The notes below the pieces were generated by a model. The model searched no databases, was not told where the DNA came from, and saw nothing but the letters and a program-made list of their open reading frames with translations. From Cardinalis cardinalis (lineage: Eukaryota; Chordata; Aves; Passeriformes; Cardinalidae), in contig JACDOX010000052.1 in NCBI GenBank assembly GCA_014549065.1, positions 496,001-560,000 of the forward strand: a stretch of DNA of 64,000 bases, written 5' to 3'. Position numbers and translations under genes: made by a program. Positions 1-12,300 of the stretch are shown here, piece after piece. Positions within the stretch are counted from its first letter, which is position 1; every line of letters begins with the position of its first letter.

Positions 1-2114
1 CTGGTTTCACATTAGACAGTATCAAGAAGAGACAGGAATGTAGAGAAGGAGAGGGTAATCATCGTGAGCTTATTCATTACCAAGTGTAGTTTTCAAAGAC
101 TGATAATCAATTTACTTAACAGTATAAATAGCTGTATAACTTTGAAAATGTGTTAATTTTTGTTTGTTCCACCAGAATGTGCTTTGGTGAGGCTTTCTGT
201 AGGTTTTGAAAGAATATGCATTTAATATTTAGAGATCCAGAATGCAGCAATAGCGACATAAAATTTGCAAGGAATTAAAACCAATTTTTCTTTATTAAAA
301 AATCTTAGAATTTACTTTGCGATGAATTTCTACTGTGAAACTTTCAAATTTTTATAATTTCATTAAAATCTATTATGTGACTGCTACATGTGATGTTACA
401 ACAAGATATTATTGGTGTACCAGTGTTATCTGAAATTATAATTGTTCTCAGCAGTCTATAACTGAATAAGAATAGTGAAAATAAAACAAATTGAGCATCT
501 ATAAAAAAAATCTTTGATTCTCCAACTAATTTTTCTTTACACTTGAAGTATTTTCTAGCTATTTCTAGTTTGATTAAAATAAAAGTTTCTTCAACCAAAT
601 TTTTCAATGAATTGCACCCAATAAGTATAAGAGCTGAAAATCTCAAATTTCATTTAATTCCTTCTTAAAAAAATTAAAATTGAAGAACCGAGAAATTTAT
701 GAAAAATGGAAAAGGAGGAACAGCCACTAAAGCAATATATTTTATTAATCAGATCTACTACTAAAATACTTTGAACGTAATGAGTTTTTGACTAACTTTT
801 TTTCCCATTCTGCTAAAAGTAAAAAAAAAGCAAACACATGTGTGATCAATCTTAGTGCTTTATGGTATTGAATTTACTAAATTTTTATCTGAAAGTACTA
901 TACTCTGAAAGTGTTACTGTAGATGATTTACCATGGTTATCTCAGCTGCTGGATTTTTTTTTGATGATTTAATACTAAGAAAAATTGGAAGATTTTAGGA
1001 GTATCACTCTTCCCAGTTTACTGTCCCTACTGTTATCAGTGAAAAGAATGTTTAATCATGTACTTAGTCTCAAAAAGAATATATAAGATGTGAATAATCT
1101 TTTATGCCTAGTATGGGACAGTGCTAAAATCAGAATTTCAGGGGATTCTTGCAGTTAAAAGACAAAGTTTTTGCATGACATCTCTCAAATAGCTATGAAT
1201 AAAGAATCAATTCTTATAAATAAAAAAGCTATTCTTATACAGATGCAGTAAGAAACCAGTTTGTTTTGGTTTGGTTTTTTTAAATATTGGTTACCTGCAA
1301 CTCTTTATCACTGAGTTCTGCTAAATTGAGTTTATATGTAGGACTTTAGCTAGTCTTGTAAACAGATGCTAGGGTAGACTACCTATATAAAGACTACTTA
1401 AAATCAGTGATTAAAATGACATATGCTTTGCATTTTAGTCATAGAGTTCAATACAGGAAATGTGAATGCTTTTGAAATTNAAATCAATAGATACTAATTT
1501 TTTTTTCTGTTTTCCTTGTTATAAAGGGGCTATTGTTATCAAAATATTCTTAGAGATATTTAATCTAATTCAAACCTGGAATGTGTAAAATTCCCAGTTT
1601 ATTTATTTGCATTTTTAACCAGAATCATTACTTTTGGGCATTTTTTTCCCCTTGACAACAAAGCAGTGCTACCATTCATTGTAATACATTTTGTGTAACA
1701 TGGGCATTTTTACAAAAAAAATATTGCTGTAAAGCATCATGCTCTAACTGTCAAAATCATTTGGGTTGATTCTTGCATTCTTACTCTGCATAATACCTTA
1801 GTCTTTAAAAAGTCATACTAATTTAATTGTGTATGTATTCTGAAAAATAACAGTCTGCTGCTCAGATTTAAATTTATGGAAAGTCTCTGAGAAATTTGGA
1901 AAACAAAATGAATCATTAACACTAGGAATAGAATAAGCATTCATTTAGATTTTAATCCAAAATAAGCACTCCAGAGGACACCTAAGACATTGAGCAACCT
2001 TGGCATGTATTTTAAAACATAATGTAGAGAGTGCAATAAATAAAGCTTCCAAAAAAAGCAGCAGTCTTCTGTCCTCCTACTCTCTAACACCCCATTTAAT
2101 TNCTAGTCATAAGA
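1..2114. other. Intronic sequence, nothing recognised
   Basis: AT-rich unique-looking DNA with scattered poly-T and poly-A runs. The reverse-strand open frame around 344-646 is an AT-rich window without a domain and is not annotated as a gene. Confidence 0.6.
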
Positions 2115-2400
2115 TGTGTGCACCTCCATCACACCTTCCCACGAGATATCCCACCCATTACTGCCTCAGTCAGCTCACACAGATGGACCTTGTAGCATAT
2201 CCAGAATGTCAACAGTTTATGGCTATTTTAGACCTTGGCAAGGAAGAGCATTCCAGAGGAAAAGTCCCTTGAAAAAGAATGCTTTGCCAGCAGCTCTGCA
2301 GCCCTTTATAAAGAGTGGAATCGAGTTTGAGGGCATCTGCAGGTGTCACAAATCTCAATGTAAATTGTAAAGACAAGTGCTGACCACAACTCACATCAGC
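2115..2400. repeat. Possible ancient, decayed retroelement fragment
   Basis: This block is richer in GC than its flanks. The stretch 2232-2300 (CTTGGCAAGGAAGAGCATTC, then a CCAGAGG...CTTTGCCAGCAGCTC pattern) resembles the 'recoup and left-over' 3' regions of old L3/CR1-like elements. The resemblance is weak and from memory. Overlapping short open frames on both strands here are by-products of the higher GC. It could equally be a conserved noncoding element. Confidence 0.25.
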
Positions 2401-3061
2401 ATTTTTGCACAAAAATCTCTCTACTCTATCATTGAGTCAAGATGCCAGTTTGTTACACATTGAGAAAAATGGTCTCATTTTTTCAATGACCTTTCTGCCT
2501 ATGCTTTGATTGTTACCAGCTGCTTTTCATTATCTTTAATAGATCATTCAGGTTTGCCTGGTATTATTTAATATTTCCACATGCAATGATGTCAAACAAA
2601 ATTAATAACTGATTAAAATAATAAAATAGTCCAGAAATTTGTATTTTCTTCTATATTGTAATTGTGTCCATTGATTATTTTCCTATTGTTTTTCCCCATA
2701 ATACTATAATTTATGTTCATAATAAAATTTTCCTAAATCATACTCTACACTTTACCAATATTTTTAGATTTGTAATTAAATTGAAAATTAGACAATAGAA
2801 TGAAGCCACTGTCCTTCAGAGATATTTATTAAACTTTGCTATTCATCTCTTAGAGGTGAATGTAGTGCTTAAGCAGGGAAATTTTCTTCATGTTCACAAG
2901 TCTTTGGAGGATTTTATATTAGTCTTCTGCATGTTAAGATAAATCATTCTAATAGAAAAACTTTGTGNAAGATATCAAAGACCAATACACGTATACTGTG
3001 AGGGTCTGTATGCATTTTATGTGTGATCATAAGATAAAGGTACTCAAGATTGTTGTGGGTG

Positions 3062-3310
3062 GTTGAGCTGGACTTTTCTCAGAGGAGTCAGAAACAAGAA
3101 AAGGGATAAGTCTCACAAGCTACAGTCAGAGGAATTTTAATTAGATATTGGGAAGGAATATTTCATCATGAAGTTCACCAAAGAGTACAAGAGGTTGCCC
3201 AGACAAGTTATGGAAATTCCATTCTTGGAAACTGAACTAGTCAAGGCCTTGAACTTACTGCTTTTAAGACATCTCAGTTTGGGGCAGGAGGATGAACCAG
3301 GGGCTCAAGC
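3062..3310 (+). mobile_element. Old CR1 LINE 3' fragment, plus orientation
   Basis: CR1 (chicken repeat 1) is the dominant non-LTR retrotransposon of birds, and most copies are 5'-truncated. The read GAGCTGGACTTTTCTCAGAG, the tract AATTTTAATTAGATATTGGGAAGGAA, and AGAGGTTGCCCAGACAAGTTATGGAAATTCCATTCTTGG follow the order of the CR1 3' region (last part of ORF2 into the 3' UTR). It is strongly diverged and lacks the terminal 8-base repeat, so it is an old copy. A 60-codon open frame at 3168-3350 lies wholly within it and is not a gene. Boundaries are approximate. Confidence 0.7.
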
Positions 3311-6300
3311 TGTCATTCACTGTGTAATACAGACAGCAACTGGAAGTTAGTGGTCACTACAAACCAGACACAAGCTTCCTGGAAGAGCAAAGTTTGTGGA
3401 TAAGGTTCTCATTTGACATAAATGGCTATTTGAAGTTACTAGACTCTAACTAATTTAGTGTAGGTGATGCTCAGCTCTCGTATCCTTTAAAATACAATTT
3501 GTGGATCATATTAAGCTTGATTTCTTTTTTGTTGAAAGTGGTTAATCTGAAGGTTTAGGAAATACTCTGTTCTCATCACGCTGTAATTATGCTGTTCCAC
3601 CTCAGCCTTTCCACTATAGAAGGTAGGATTTGTCCATGAAAAGTTATGCTAACTTATGATTTGTCCCTAAGAATTCTTGAATTTTTGAAAGAACCAAGTA
3701 CTCAGATCACATTGGCATTCTGCTTTGACATTTCCAGGCTAAATTCTCTCCTGACTTCTAACCTATGGATTTAATTGGAAGATTTGGGCCCTGAGTCTCT
3801 CAGCATCAGATGATTAAATTTATTATCCCTTTTGCCTTTTTTTTTTCCTTTTCACCTCTGCCTTGATCTCAGTAAAAACTTTCCTNCATTACCGTTACTC
3901 TAGTACCAAACTCAGATTAATGGTGAATTACATGATGCATTTTAGGTTGTTTGACTGAGGAACCCTTTGTCTTTGATTTTTCTGTTCTCTTAGTAGAAAT
4001 CTGTCCATCTAAGAAGCGTGAACTATAAAAGAAAAATATTTCTGCAATAGGCTTTTGGCTGAGTGTGTGTGTTCTGGTGTTTTGGTTTTTTTCTAAATTG
4101 TCCATGACATATGATACGTGTTCAATCTGCACTGTCAGGGCAGAGGAATACCTAAACAGTTAAAATACTATTATTCTGTGTTAAAACTCAGAATTTATTG
4201 CAAACTGTGAAAACAATTTAAGCATCAAAATAATCAACAATTAAAATATTTTAATTTGCTCATTCAGATTTTTATTACATGATATCAGAGATCCCTGAAC
4301 AATTTGGAAAACTACTTTTGTGCAGGCCATTACCACACTGTTATCAGACATTTGTGCACATAAGTGGATATATTGTACTAATTAGCTTAGACAGTTTTAC
4401 AAATGTATGGTTCACCACTGAGCATGGAAAAGCGCTCATGAAATTCAACTCTTACAGAATGAAAAGCTGATCATTAAATTATCAAGCATTAGGATTCACA
4501 ACATAAAAGCAGAAGTACAATTCTCATAATTTTTGCAGTAATAGTTCCAGTCTGTCTACATAAAAAGTCACATCATAAGATTTTCAATGTAAGAAATATC
4601 TCAGTTCTCAAAACCTAATTAAAAATTAATAATAAACTGTGCAGAAACTGATAAAAGAAAAAATGCTGGTGCTATTTCACTCCAGTCACTGATCTGGAAT
4701 GACAAGAATCTCTGGAGTGATTGTATCTTTTAGCTTCCTTCCTGACACAGAAGAATATCCTTGAGGATGTCTGTAGAGGGGCTAGAGCATAAAAGGAAAC
4801 CAGAGCTTTCAAACAGAGTTTTTCTGCTTACTTAAGAGTAGGGGGATTTGTTATGACAATTCCTCGTTGTAAAAGGCAATTCAGTTCACGTACATAAGAA
4901 ATGGGACTGGAAAATAATATATTGTGCCACCAAATCAAGTCCCTTTTTTTGAAGCCCAACATACAATCCCATTTACCAAAGACACCAAATGCCATCTTAA
5001 AACTTTTGTTTTCCCTGATTGTTCTTAGTTGAAATAAGCTATTTTATAATTTAATCTGTAAATTTAGAAATGTTTCTGATTACTAAGTTTTCTTCATTGT
5101 TAGATTGAAATAATTTGAGGGNTTTTTTTGAAAATAGTTTTATTTGTTTTTCCATCTTTTATAATTTGCTATTTCACTCAGTATTTACAGAGCAGTCCCT
5201 AAGAGTTTATATATTATCAGCTTTTATATGAAGTAAGTTTTCTGACTCTGAGACATATTTACAATGACAGGATCGGGCTTTTTTAAATGAACCAGCACCA
5301 AAACCACATCTGTTTTTTTAAGTACTGTGTTACTTTTGCCTGCTGGAAGTGGAGCANGACTGATTTCATAAAGTTTAAAGAAGTGTGACTATATGAATTC
5401 AGGAGTTACTGTAGTTAATCTAAGGATTTTACATTGTTTTACTTGATTCAGAGTTTTGCACGTGTTGTGGCTCTTTAAGAAAAACATCAGTCCGCTCAGT
5501 ACTTGCAAAAATACTGAAAGAACACCTTTATGTAGTCCACTTTGGAATGTATATTGTCAGCCTTTAATTACAATGGCCAAGACCTCAGTTAAACCTGGAA
5601 GAAAAGAAAATTTATTTAAAAAATTCATTAAAAAAACTCCTAAATTTCTTGTGTTCAGAACAAACATATTTCAATGGTCTAACTTTTAATATTTTTTGTA
5701 GTAGTTGAATTTTCAAATTTTACTGTTTATATATTCTATGCAGTCTATTTTTGTCAGTATTACTTACAAGCATTGTTTTCCATGTTCTTAGGCTTCCCCC
5801 TTATATATTAGATTCTTTTACTGATTCTATTACTGATTTTATGATTTAGTCTATCTTTTGCTATTCCGTTTGTTTTAGTAGGAAGCTTTCAAATCTCAGA
5901 CTCAGCATGATTCTTCTCCTCATTCAGCTGTATAGTAATATTTATAGTGTGTATATGTATTTATACATGTAGATATGAAATGTCTCCCAGCAAGTCCAGT
6001 GAGAGATTTTGCAGATAATTTTACCAAAAATTATTCACCATATTTTTTTTCCAAGAAATATTCAGAAATATAGACTTAACAAAAATCTTTCAGTGGTTAA
6101 ACTTCCCTTGCTACATGGTTATGCACACGCAGGGGTTTTCTTTCCCTCTTTGTCATTTTACAGTTGAAATTAAGAAAACTCTACTGAAAATTACTAAAAA
6201 TAAAGAGCAATATTTTCAATGGGCTTATAATACAGATTTTCCTGTTTTATTTCAGCTCTTCTTAAAAGAGTTGAGATAGGAATTTTAGTTTTATTTTAAG

Positions 6301-8868
6301 AACCATGTTAGAGTATGACCAAGAAACATCCAAGACACTAGAGATAAGGTCTGTCAGCAGTTCCATTTATAACCCCTCTCTGTTTCTCCACACTGCTTTA
6401 AAAGCTTTTGAATTGATTTTTAGGTGCTTTGGCAGCATCCATCTTATCACTGGTTGCGTGCAACATATATAAATAAAATTAAAACTTAATGAGGTTGGTG
6501 ATAAGTGAACAAGTCCATTGAACCTCACAGAGCAATGTCTATCCTTACAGGGTATTAATAGCAGCTTCTCTTCCTTAAGCAGCTGTACATTTAGGCCATT
6601 AACAAAAAGTTTATCTGAGGTCAAAACTGATTCAGATATTTTAGCTTTTCTTTCAGAGATACATATACATGTTTATATTTACCATAGACATCCCAGTCCT
6701 TTTTCATAAAATAAAGGTTAAATTTCAGATAGGGAACTTACCCTCAAATGACTTAGTGTAGTATCTCATACATAGAGAGGTTTATGGATTATACCTTACT
6801 GTATTATGTTAAAGTCTCACATGACAAACTTTTCAAATTTGTCTAGGAAGACATTTATACATTTTTCTGCTTGGCTCAGAAGCACAACAAAATGCATTTC
6901 TTATATATGCCAGTGTCTTCAGCCTCCTGTGGAGTTTTGGATGCAATCATAATGTATCCAGCTCAGTACATCGAATTAAGGCATTCAGTGCTTTGTATTG
7001 ATTTTGGACACTGCCAGAAATGCTTAGCTAATGCTAATGCTAGCAAGCAGGCAGCCTGCATCAGCATATGAGATATGAAGATTTGAAGTCTATCTGAAGT
7101 TCCAGGTTTATTCAAGAAGAGCTAAAATGTGACCAGTCTCATTCTGGTATCCCTATGAAACACAAAGGAAGTACTAATTTGGTGTAAAATACTTGTGTGA
7201 TGATTTTAGCTGGTTTTGATATGGGTTGCAAATGCACTAGGCATTTGTGCTTGATCCAAAAGAATTTGTTTTTTCCAAATTTTTATTTTAAAAGCACTGA
7301 CAGTGAACCACTTCATACCAAAGTGCTTTAATCTACTAAATCAGAATGGAGGACAAAACAGGAAATTTCTTCTTTTATAGAACTAATTAGGAAAAAAANN
7401 CCAAAACAACAAACCTTTAAGTCAGGTGTTTATTTAGCATTTCTTCTATCTTTGTAATTTAAAATACTTTTTTTTTGTGACAACAATGATTAATATATTG
7501 TCTCTACAGAGAATAAGCAGTTTGCCTTTTTCTTCAGGCTTTTCTAGAAATTTTGTTTTTTTCAGAAGATACTGCCAAAAACTGAAACTTTATCCTAAGT
7601 ATTAGTTCACTGAATTTTTCAGCAAAGCTGAGTGCAAGGTTTTTCAAGAATTCTTGAGAAGGTAAATGTTTAGATGGAATTATTTTGCATAAAACATGTA
7701 AGAAAGTAGTTACTCCAGATGTGGGGAGAGATTCCAAAGGCTTAGTCAGCCTCAGAACTGTGCTGGAGGAGAATATGTTTTCCTGTGTCACTGTTCTGTC
7801 TAATCAGCTTCAATTCTGAGATAACTCTGAGTATACTTGAAATGCAATAAACTTGTTGTAAGTACCCCAGATGCAGAATACACCAAAAGAACAGAGGGTG
7901 ATCAGCCAGAAAAATGCCATTGCAGAGAATGCATGAAAGATCAAAGCAGCAGAGATGTTGCTTGTAGCCAAAAATACTTGGCACATATTTTCAGCTANTG
8001 TTCAAAAGAATCAAATGAGGTAAGCTAGTAAAATATCATTATTGTAACCATGACCAGAAAAATTTGTGAGACAGATAAGGTGAAAAGNTATATCACACAT
8101 TTTTGTTAAAAGCACATTCATGTTTCTTATATTTTCATTATTGTAATTATTTCATTTTAAAACACGTAGAAGTTAATGGATTTTTCACCTTCAGGGTTTT
8201 TTCAAGGATTTAAAGGATTTCTTTTCAATGTATTGGAAGAAGAAATATTTTTGTCATTTGGAGATAGCTTTCCAAAGGATAAAAAATACATAAAACCCCA
8301 AAAATCCTAAAACAACAAAGTAAAAAAAAGTATTTTTCATGTCCTCAGTAGTTTCTTTGGATTATTTCTNCTTTAAAGATAATCAAATACTAGTGTATGA
8401 TTCCATTGATCCAAAAGTCACCAGTACTGGTAACCAGGTTTTGTTAGTGTACCAGTACAAATTGCAAAGAGTGACAGATATCAAATCAAAATGAGAACCC
8501 TAGGGAAAGTCCAAAGAACAGGCAAATTTTTATGACAAAATAAATTTGATATTTTCTACCTNAAATTATAAAAGGAAGATGTTAATTATATTTTTTGGAA
8601 AATCTGGTTTGCATTAGCTGGAACCATTTCTAAATCTGCTTCAAAAGACTTTTTTTTTTTAACAAACATTTGAGAATAATGAAATATCATGCTTTTCAAC
8701 TTAGAAAATAAAAGTTAAATGCTTGACTTAAAAATAATTTTTCATTCTGAAAATATGTAAGTAATAGCGGTACAGCATATATTATCATGACAAATTTTGA
8801 ATATGTAAGATTATCAAAAAAACATTAAAAGGAAGAACTAAGAAGTAACACCATTCTAGTTTATGGCT

Positions 8869-8906
8869 TACATTTCTCCAGAGACATGTGTCTCTGGAGA
8901 AATGTA
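8869..8906. repeat. 38-base near-perfect palindrome
   Basis: The left arm 8869-8886 (TACATTTCTCCAGAGACA) and right arm 8889-8906 (TGTCTCTGGAGAAATGTA) are exact reverse complements, 18 bases each, separated by two bases (TG). Pairing stops abruptly on both sides. An 18-bp perfect inverted repeat is unlikely by chance in 64 kb. Each outer end is TA, as expected if the arms were the terminal repeats of a collapsed TA-inserting miniature element. That origin is inference. Confidence 0.9.
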
Positions 8907-11839
8907 TGAGGTTTACCACCCCAGATTATATATTCAAAATATATATAATAAACAGTATTTTCAGAGTATTGCCTCAGAAAAAATCTTAATCAAAGTAAAG
9001 TAACTATAAATGAAAATAGTCCATAAAATTTTATTAATATTTCATGACAAGANAAGGTCATAAACTTAAGTAACAATTCCATGTAAATTTTCCCATTATA
9101 TGTTTTCATATAGAAGTGCTTTACATAATATACTTTTTAGTGTNCTAACATTCTCAGGAAGCTCTTGTNAAAAAAAATGCAATTTGCACCTCTCTGTGGT
9201 TTATGATAAAACACGTAAAAAAAGGATCATTGAGTCATGATATCTTAACATAAACACAATGAAAATCAAAATATATTTTATTTCATAGTGTTTCCTACAG
9301 GCTTTTGAATTGTCTTCGTCCTTCAAATTTCTTTGTTTCCCTGTATAAACCAGTTTGCAATGCTTCCTTTTGCAATTTCTCTTATTNCCTTTTTTTGTGT
9401 GAGTGTAAAGAGGAATTTGATTTCTCACCTAACCTGTAGGATGCTTCTGATTTCACAGTTAGCACCTTCCTGACAAAATGAAAAACATTAATTCTGCAAT
9501 AGCTTTAATTACCTGTGGAATAAACACTTCCAGGAAGTTGGTTCAATTGTGACTTGCAATTAATGCACCTTTATGAGGAAACAAAATGGTACTATATAGT
9601 AATACAGTTTTAAAATTGTTTTTTATCCCTAAGTAAGAAAAGGCTTACCTTCACAGTCTTTGGANTATACTGGAAAACCTGTTTATGTGGCAGTATAACC
9701 TGCAAGTGTAAGAGTCCTTTAGAGCCTAATCTTACTCCTTTTCTTCTAAAAGCAATGGAAGAATAATTTGGTTTTTGCTCTTAGTGGTCCAGAAAAAGGA
9801 AGCTTCTGAGTCTTTCATTTAAAAATATGAAGACATTATGAGACTAAATCTGACTTTTGATCTGTTAGACAGCCATTGCCATCAGTAAAATATGTCAACT
9901 TTATTAATGCTGGAGACATGAATCAGGTAGTCAGCATCAGAAAGCACTGACATAATTTTACCTCAGTGTAAACATAAGGCTTATTATTTGTGTTTGGGGT
10001 GTTTTTAAAATACACTTATTCTACCTCTTTAGTACCTGTTTNGCAAAATTGATTCTGTTATTTGCTTTGTGAAATATGTATCACTGATTACTCAACTTTC
10101 TGATGTTTTCACGATCCATCAAGATACAGGTAGANTCCCAAGAGATTTAATACTAGTGATTTGAAATATCACTTAACTCCCTCATCATAACTCTTTTTTA
10201 TTCTTTTATTCTTTTTTTCCCTCATTGCCATTTTACTTTTACTCTTTGCTTTTAGTGTTCTATTGGGAGCTATTGGAAGTTTAGGCTGTCTTAAATTGCA
10301 GAGGGATAATATCAAATGGTAGATGAGCAAGACTGAGAGTGGAGTGGGAGCAAAGAGTACAGTTGAACAATTTGATTTCAGAATGGTTGCCATCAAACTT
10401 TCATTTTAGTATNAAGTAAAATTGATAAGAAGATTTATCTTTAAAAAATATATATTTGCAAAGTTCTAGCAATTTTCTATGTCTNTTAATCAGGCAACTT
10501 GATGACAAGTATGTCTGGTGAGACTTCCATAATTTTTGTTTCNATTAAAGTAAGTAGAAAACTTCTAACTGACCAGGAAAAGTCAGCATTGTAACCACAA
10601 AGTTTGATTATTTAAAAAAAACCCCAGAACTTTAAAATAGGAAATGTTTTGTCTTCTGGTATTTGATCTCATTTTTTTGANACTTTCATTCCACAACAGA
10701 GTAGGAAATCTGTGTGTGCATAATTTAGAAATATATCTGGAATGTATGCCTTTTTAAAACATTAAATATTGGGTTTTTTTCCTCCAAAATTCACTTTGAT
10801 TACAGAAAGATTTTCAGAAAAAATAGGTTATTTGTTATTAAAACTTACAAATGTGAATATGAACACATAGGTCATACTGCTGAAGCGCTTATAGAAATTC
10901 TTAGAACCTGTCCGTGAGAACTAGAATGTCAGGGAAAGGCTGAACTGCNTGACAGACTGAAATGGGCTGGTGCTTAGAGTATTTACATCTCAGGTGTGTT
11001 AGTTAATTCTGACTTGGATGTGAGATACAAAACAAGAAACACTGAACACTAATGGTTCTGTTGCTTCCTTGAAAATTGTAACACACAGCAGGGTGTGTGA
11101 TTCTTGATTAATAAACAGGCACCTAAAGAGCATGATGAGTCATAGGCTAAAGCCAAATGTTTTCAGACACCCTACTAAGCGGTTGCATATCCAGATGCCA
11201 AGATACTGAGGAGAGTGTAATCAAAATTGTTCCACAAGTAGTTACAAAAAACCAAGCACCCACAAATCTTGTTGTGCTNCTGGTCTGTCTGTGCAGAACA
11301 CAAGTGAACATTCAGCTTGTGGCAGACAGTGGGGTTTTTAAGTAGTGGTATTTACTGATGATATGCACAATGCTTGCTAGTCTTCATGTTCCTTTCTGAG
11401 ACCACTCATGATATTCCTCTCTGTCTTGCCCTTTGCTGCCAGTCAGGGTAAACTAAACAGTGTCCAATCTGCTACCTTTCAATGCACTTCTGCAGCAGAA
11501 GACCTTTTGTGATCTGCCTATGCAGTAAGGCTTCTATTGCTGGCTATTTTAGGTGAAATATTATGGCAGATGTAGCAATGGTTTGTTTGGGTTTTTTCCA
11601 TTGAAAAGAAGTGCCTTGGTAGCTAGAGCCTTTCTATTTGAGAAAAATACATTTCCTAATTAATATACATCTTAATTTTTTTTTTTCTCCTGAGGACAAG
11701 AATCTATAAAGGACATTTGTTTCAAAACTTGCACAGGAGATTGTTGTTTCACATCAAATCTGTGGAAAAAAAAGACTGGTTTTATGAAATGGTAGGGGCA
11801 AAGTAATCAGTAACGCTAAATCTTAGACACTAGTACAGC

Positions 11840-12300
11840 AATTGATCTGAAACATGTGGGCCCAGGAGCTCCACTTCAGCTCAGACATAGCTATTTATGA
11901 GTTGTTTCTTCAGTTTTCTGGGCTGATCTTAGCTGGCATTAGCCTGATGCTCCTTCTGCTGTTGATAGAACCTGTTGGTGTCACCATCCTTTGCTTGCCT
12001 GGCTGAGGTGCAACGGGGCTGCTCCCACTCAGTGCTGTTCCTGCCTGGCCTGTGTTAGTGTCACCCTGGCTTCCTGGCTCACTTTCCCGGAGGGAACAGC
12101 CTAGATCTCCTTAGTCACAGATTTTAAGCATTTCTGCTGGAACTGGACTGAGAGGCTTCCTTTCTAGTTGACTTCAGAGACATTCTGGAGTTCCTTCTGG
12201 GCAGAGTGGGATAGCAAGGTGTTATTTAAACTTAATTGCTATACATTTCCTAATGGGATTTGGCAAGCACTAGGGGAGTGGGAGGGAGGCAGTATTTCAC
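11840..12300. other. GC-richer intronic patch of unknown nature
   Basis: Between about 11840 and 12300 the composition is clearly richer in GC than the surrounding AT-rich intron. An example is the run from 11981 to 12110, with GCCTGGCTGAGG, GGGGCTGCTCCC and CCCGGAGGGAACAG. No long open frame or CR1/LTR landmark is seen. It may be an unrecognised old repeat or a constrained regulatory element. Confidence 0.35.

Noticed and set aside
3168..3350. 60-codon open frame
   Set aside because: It falls inside an old CR1 tail.
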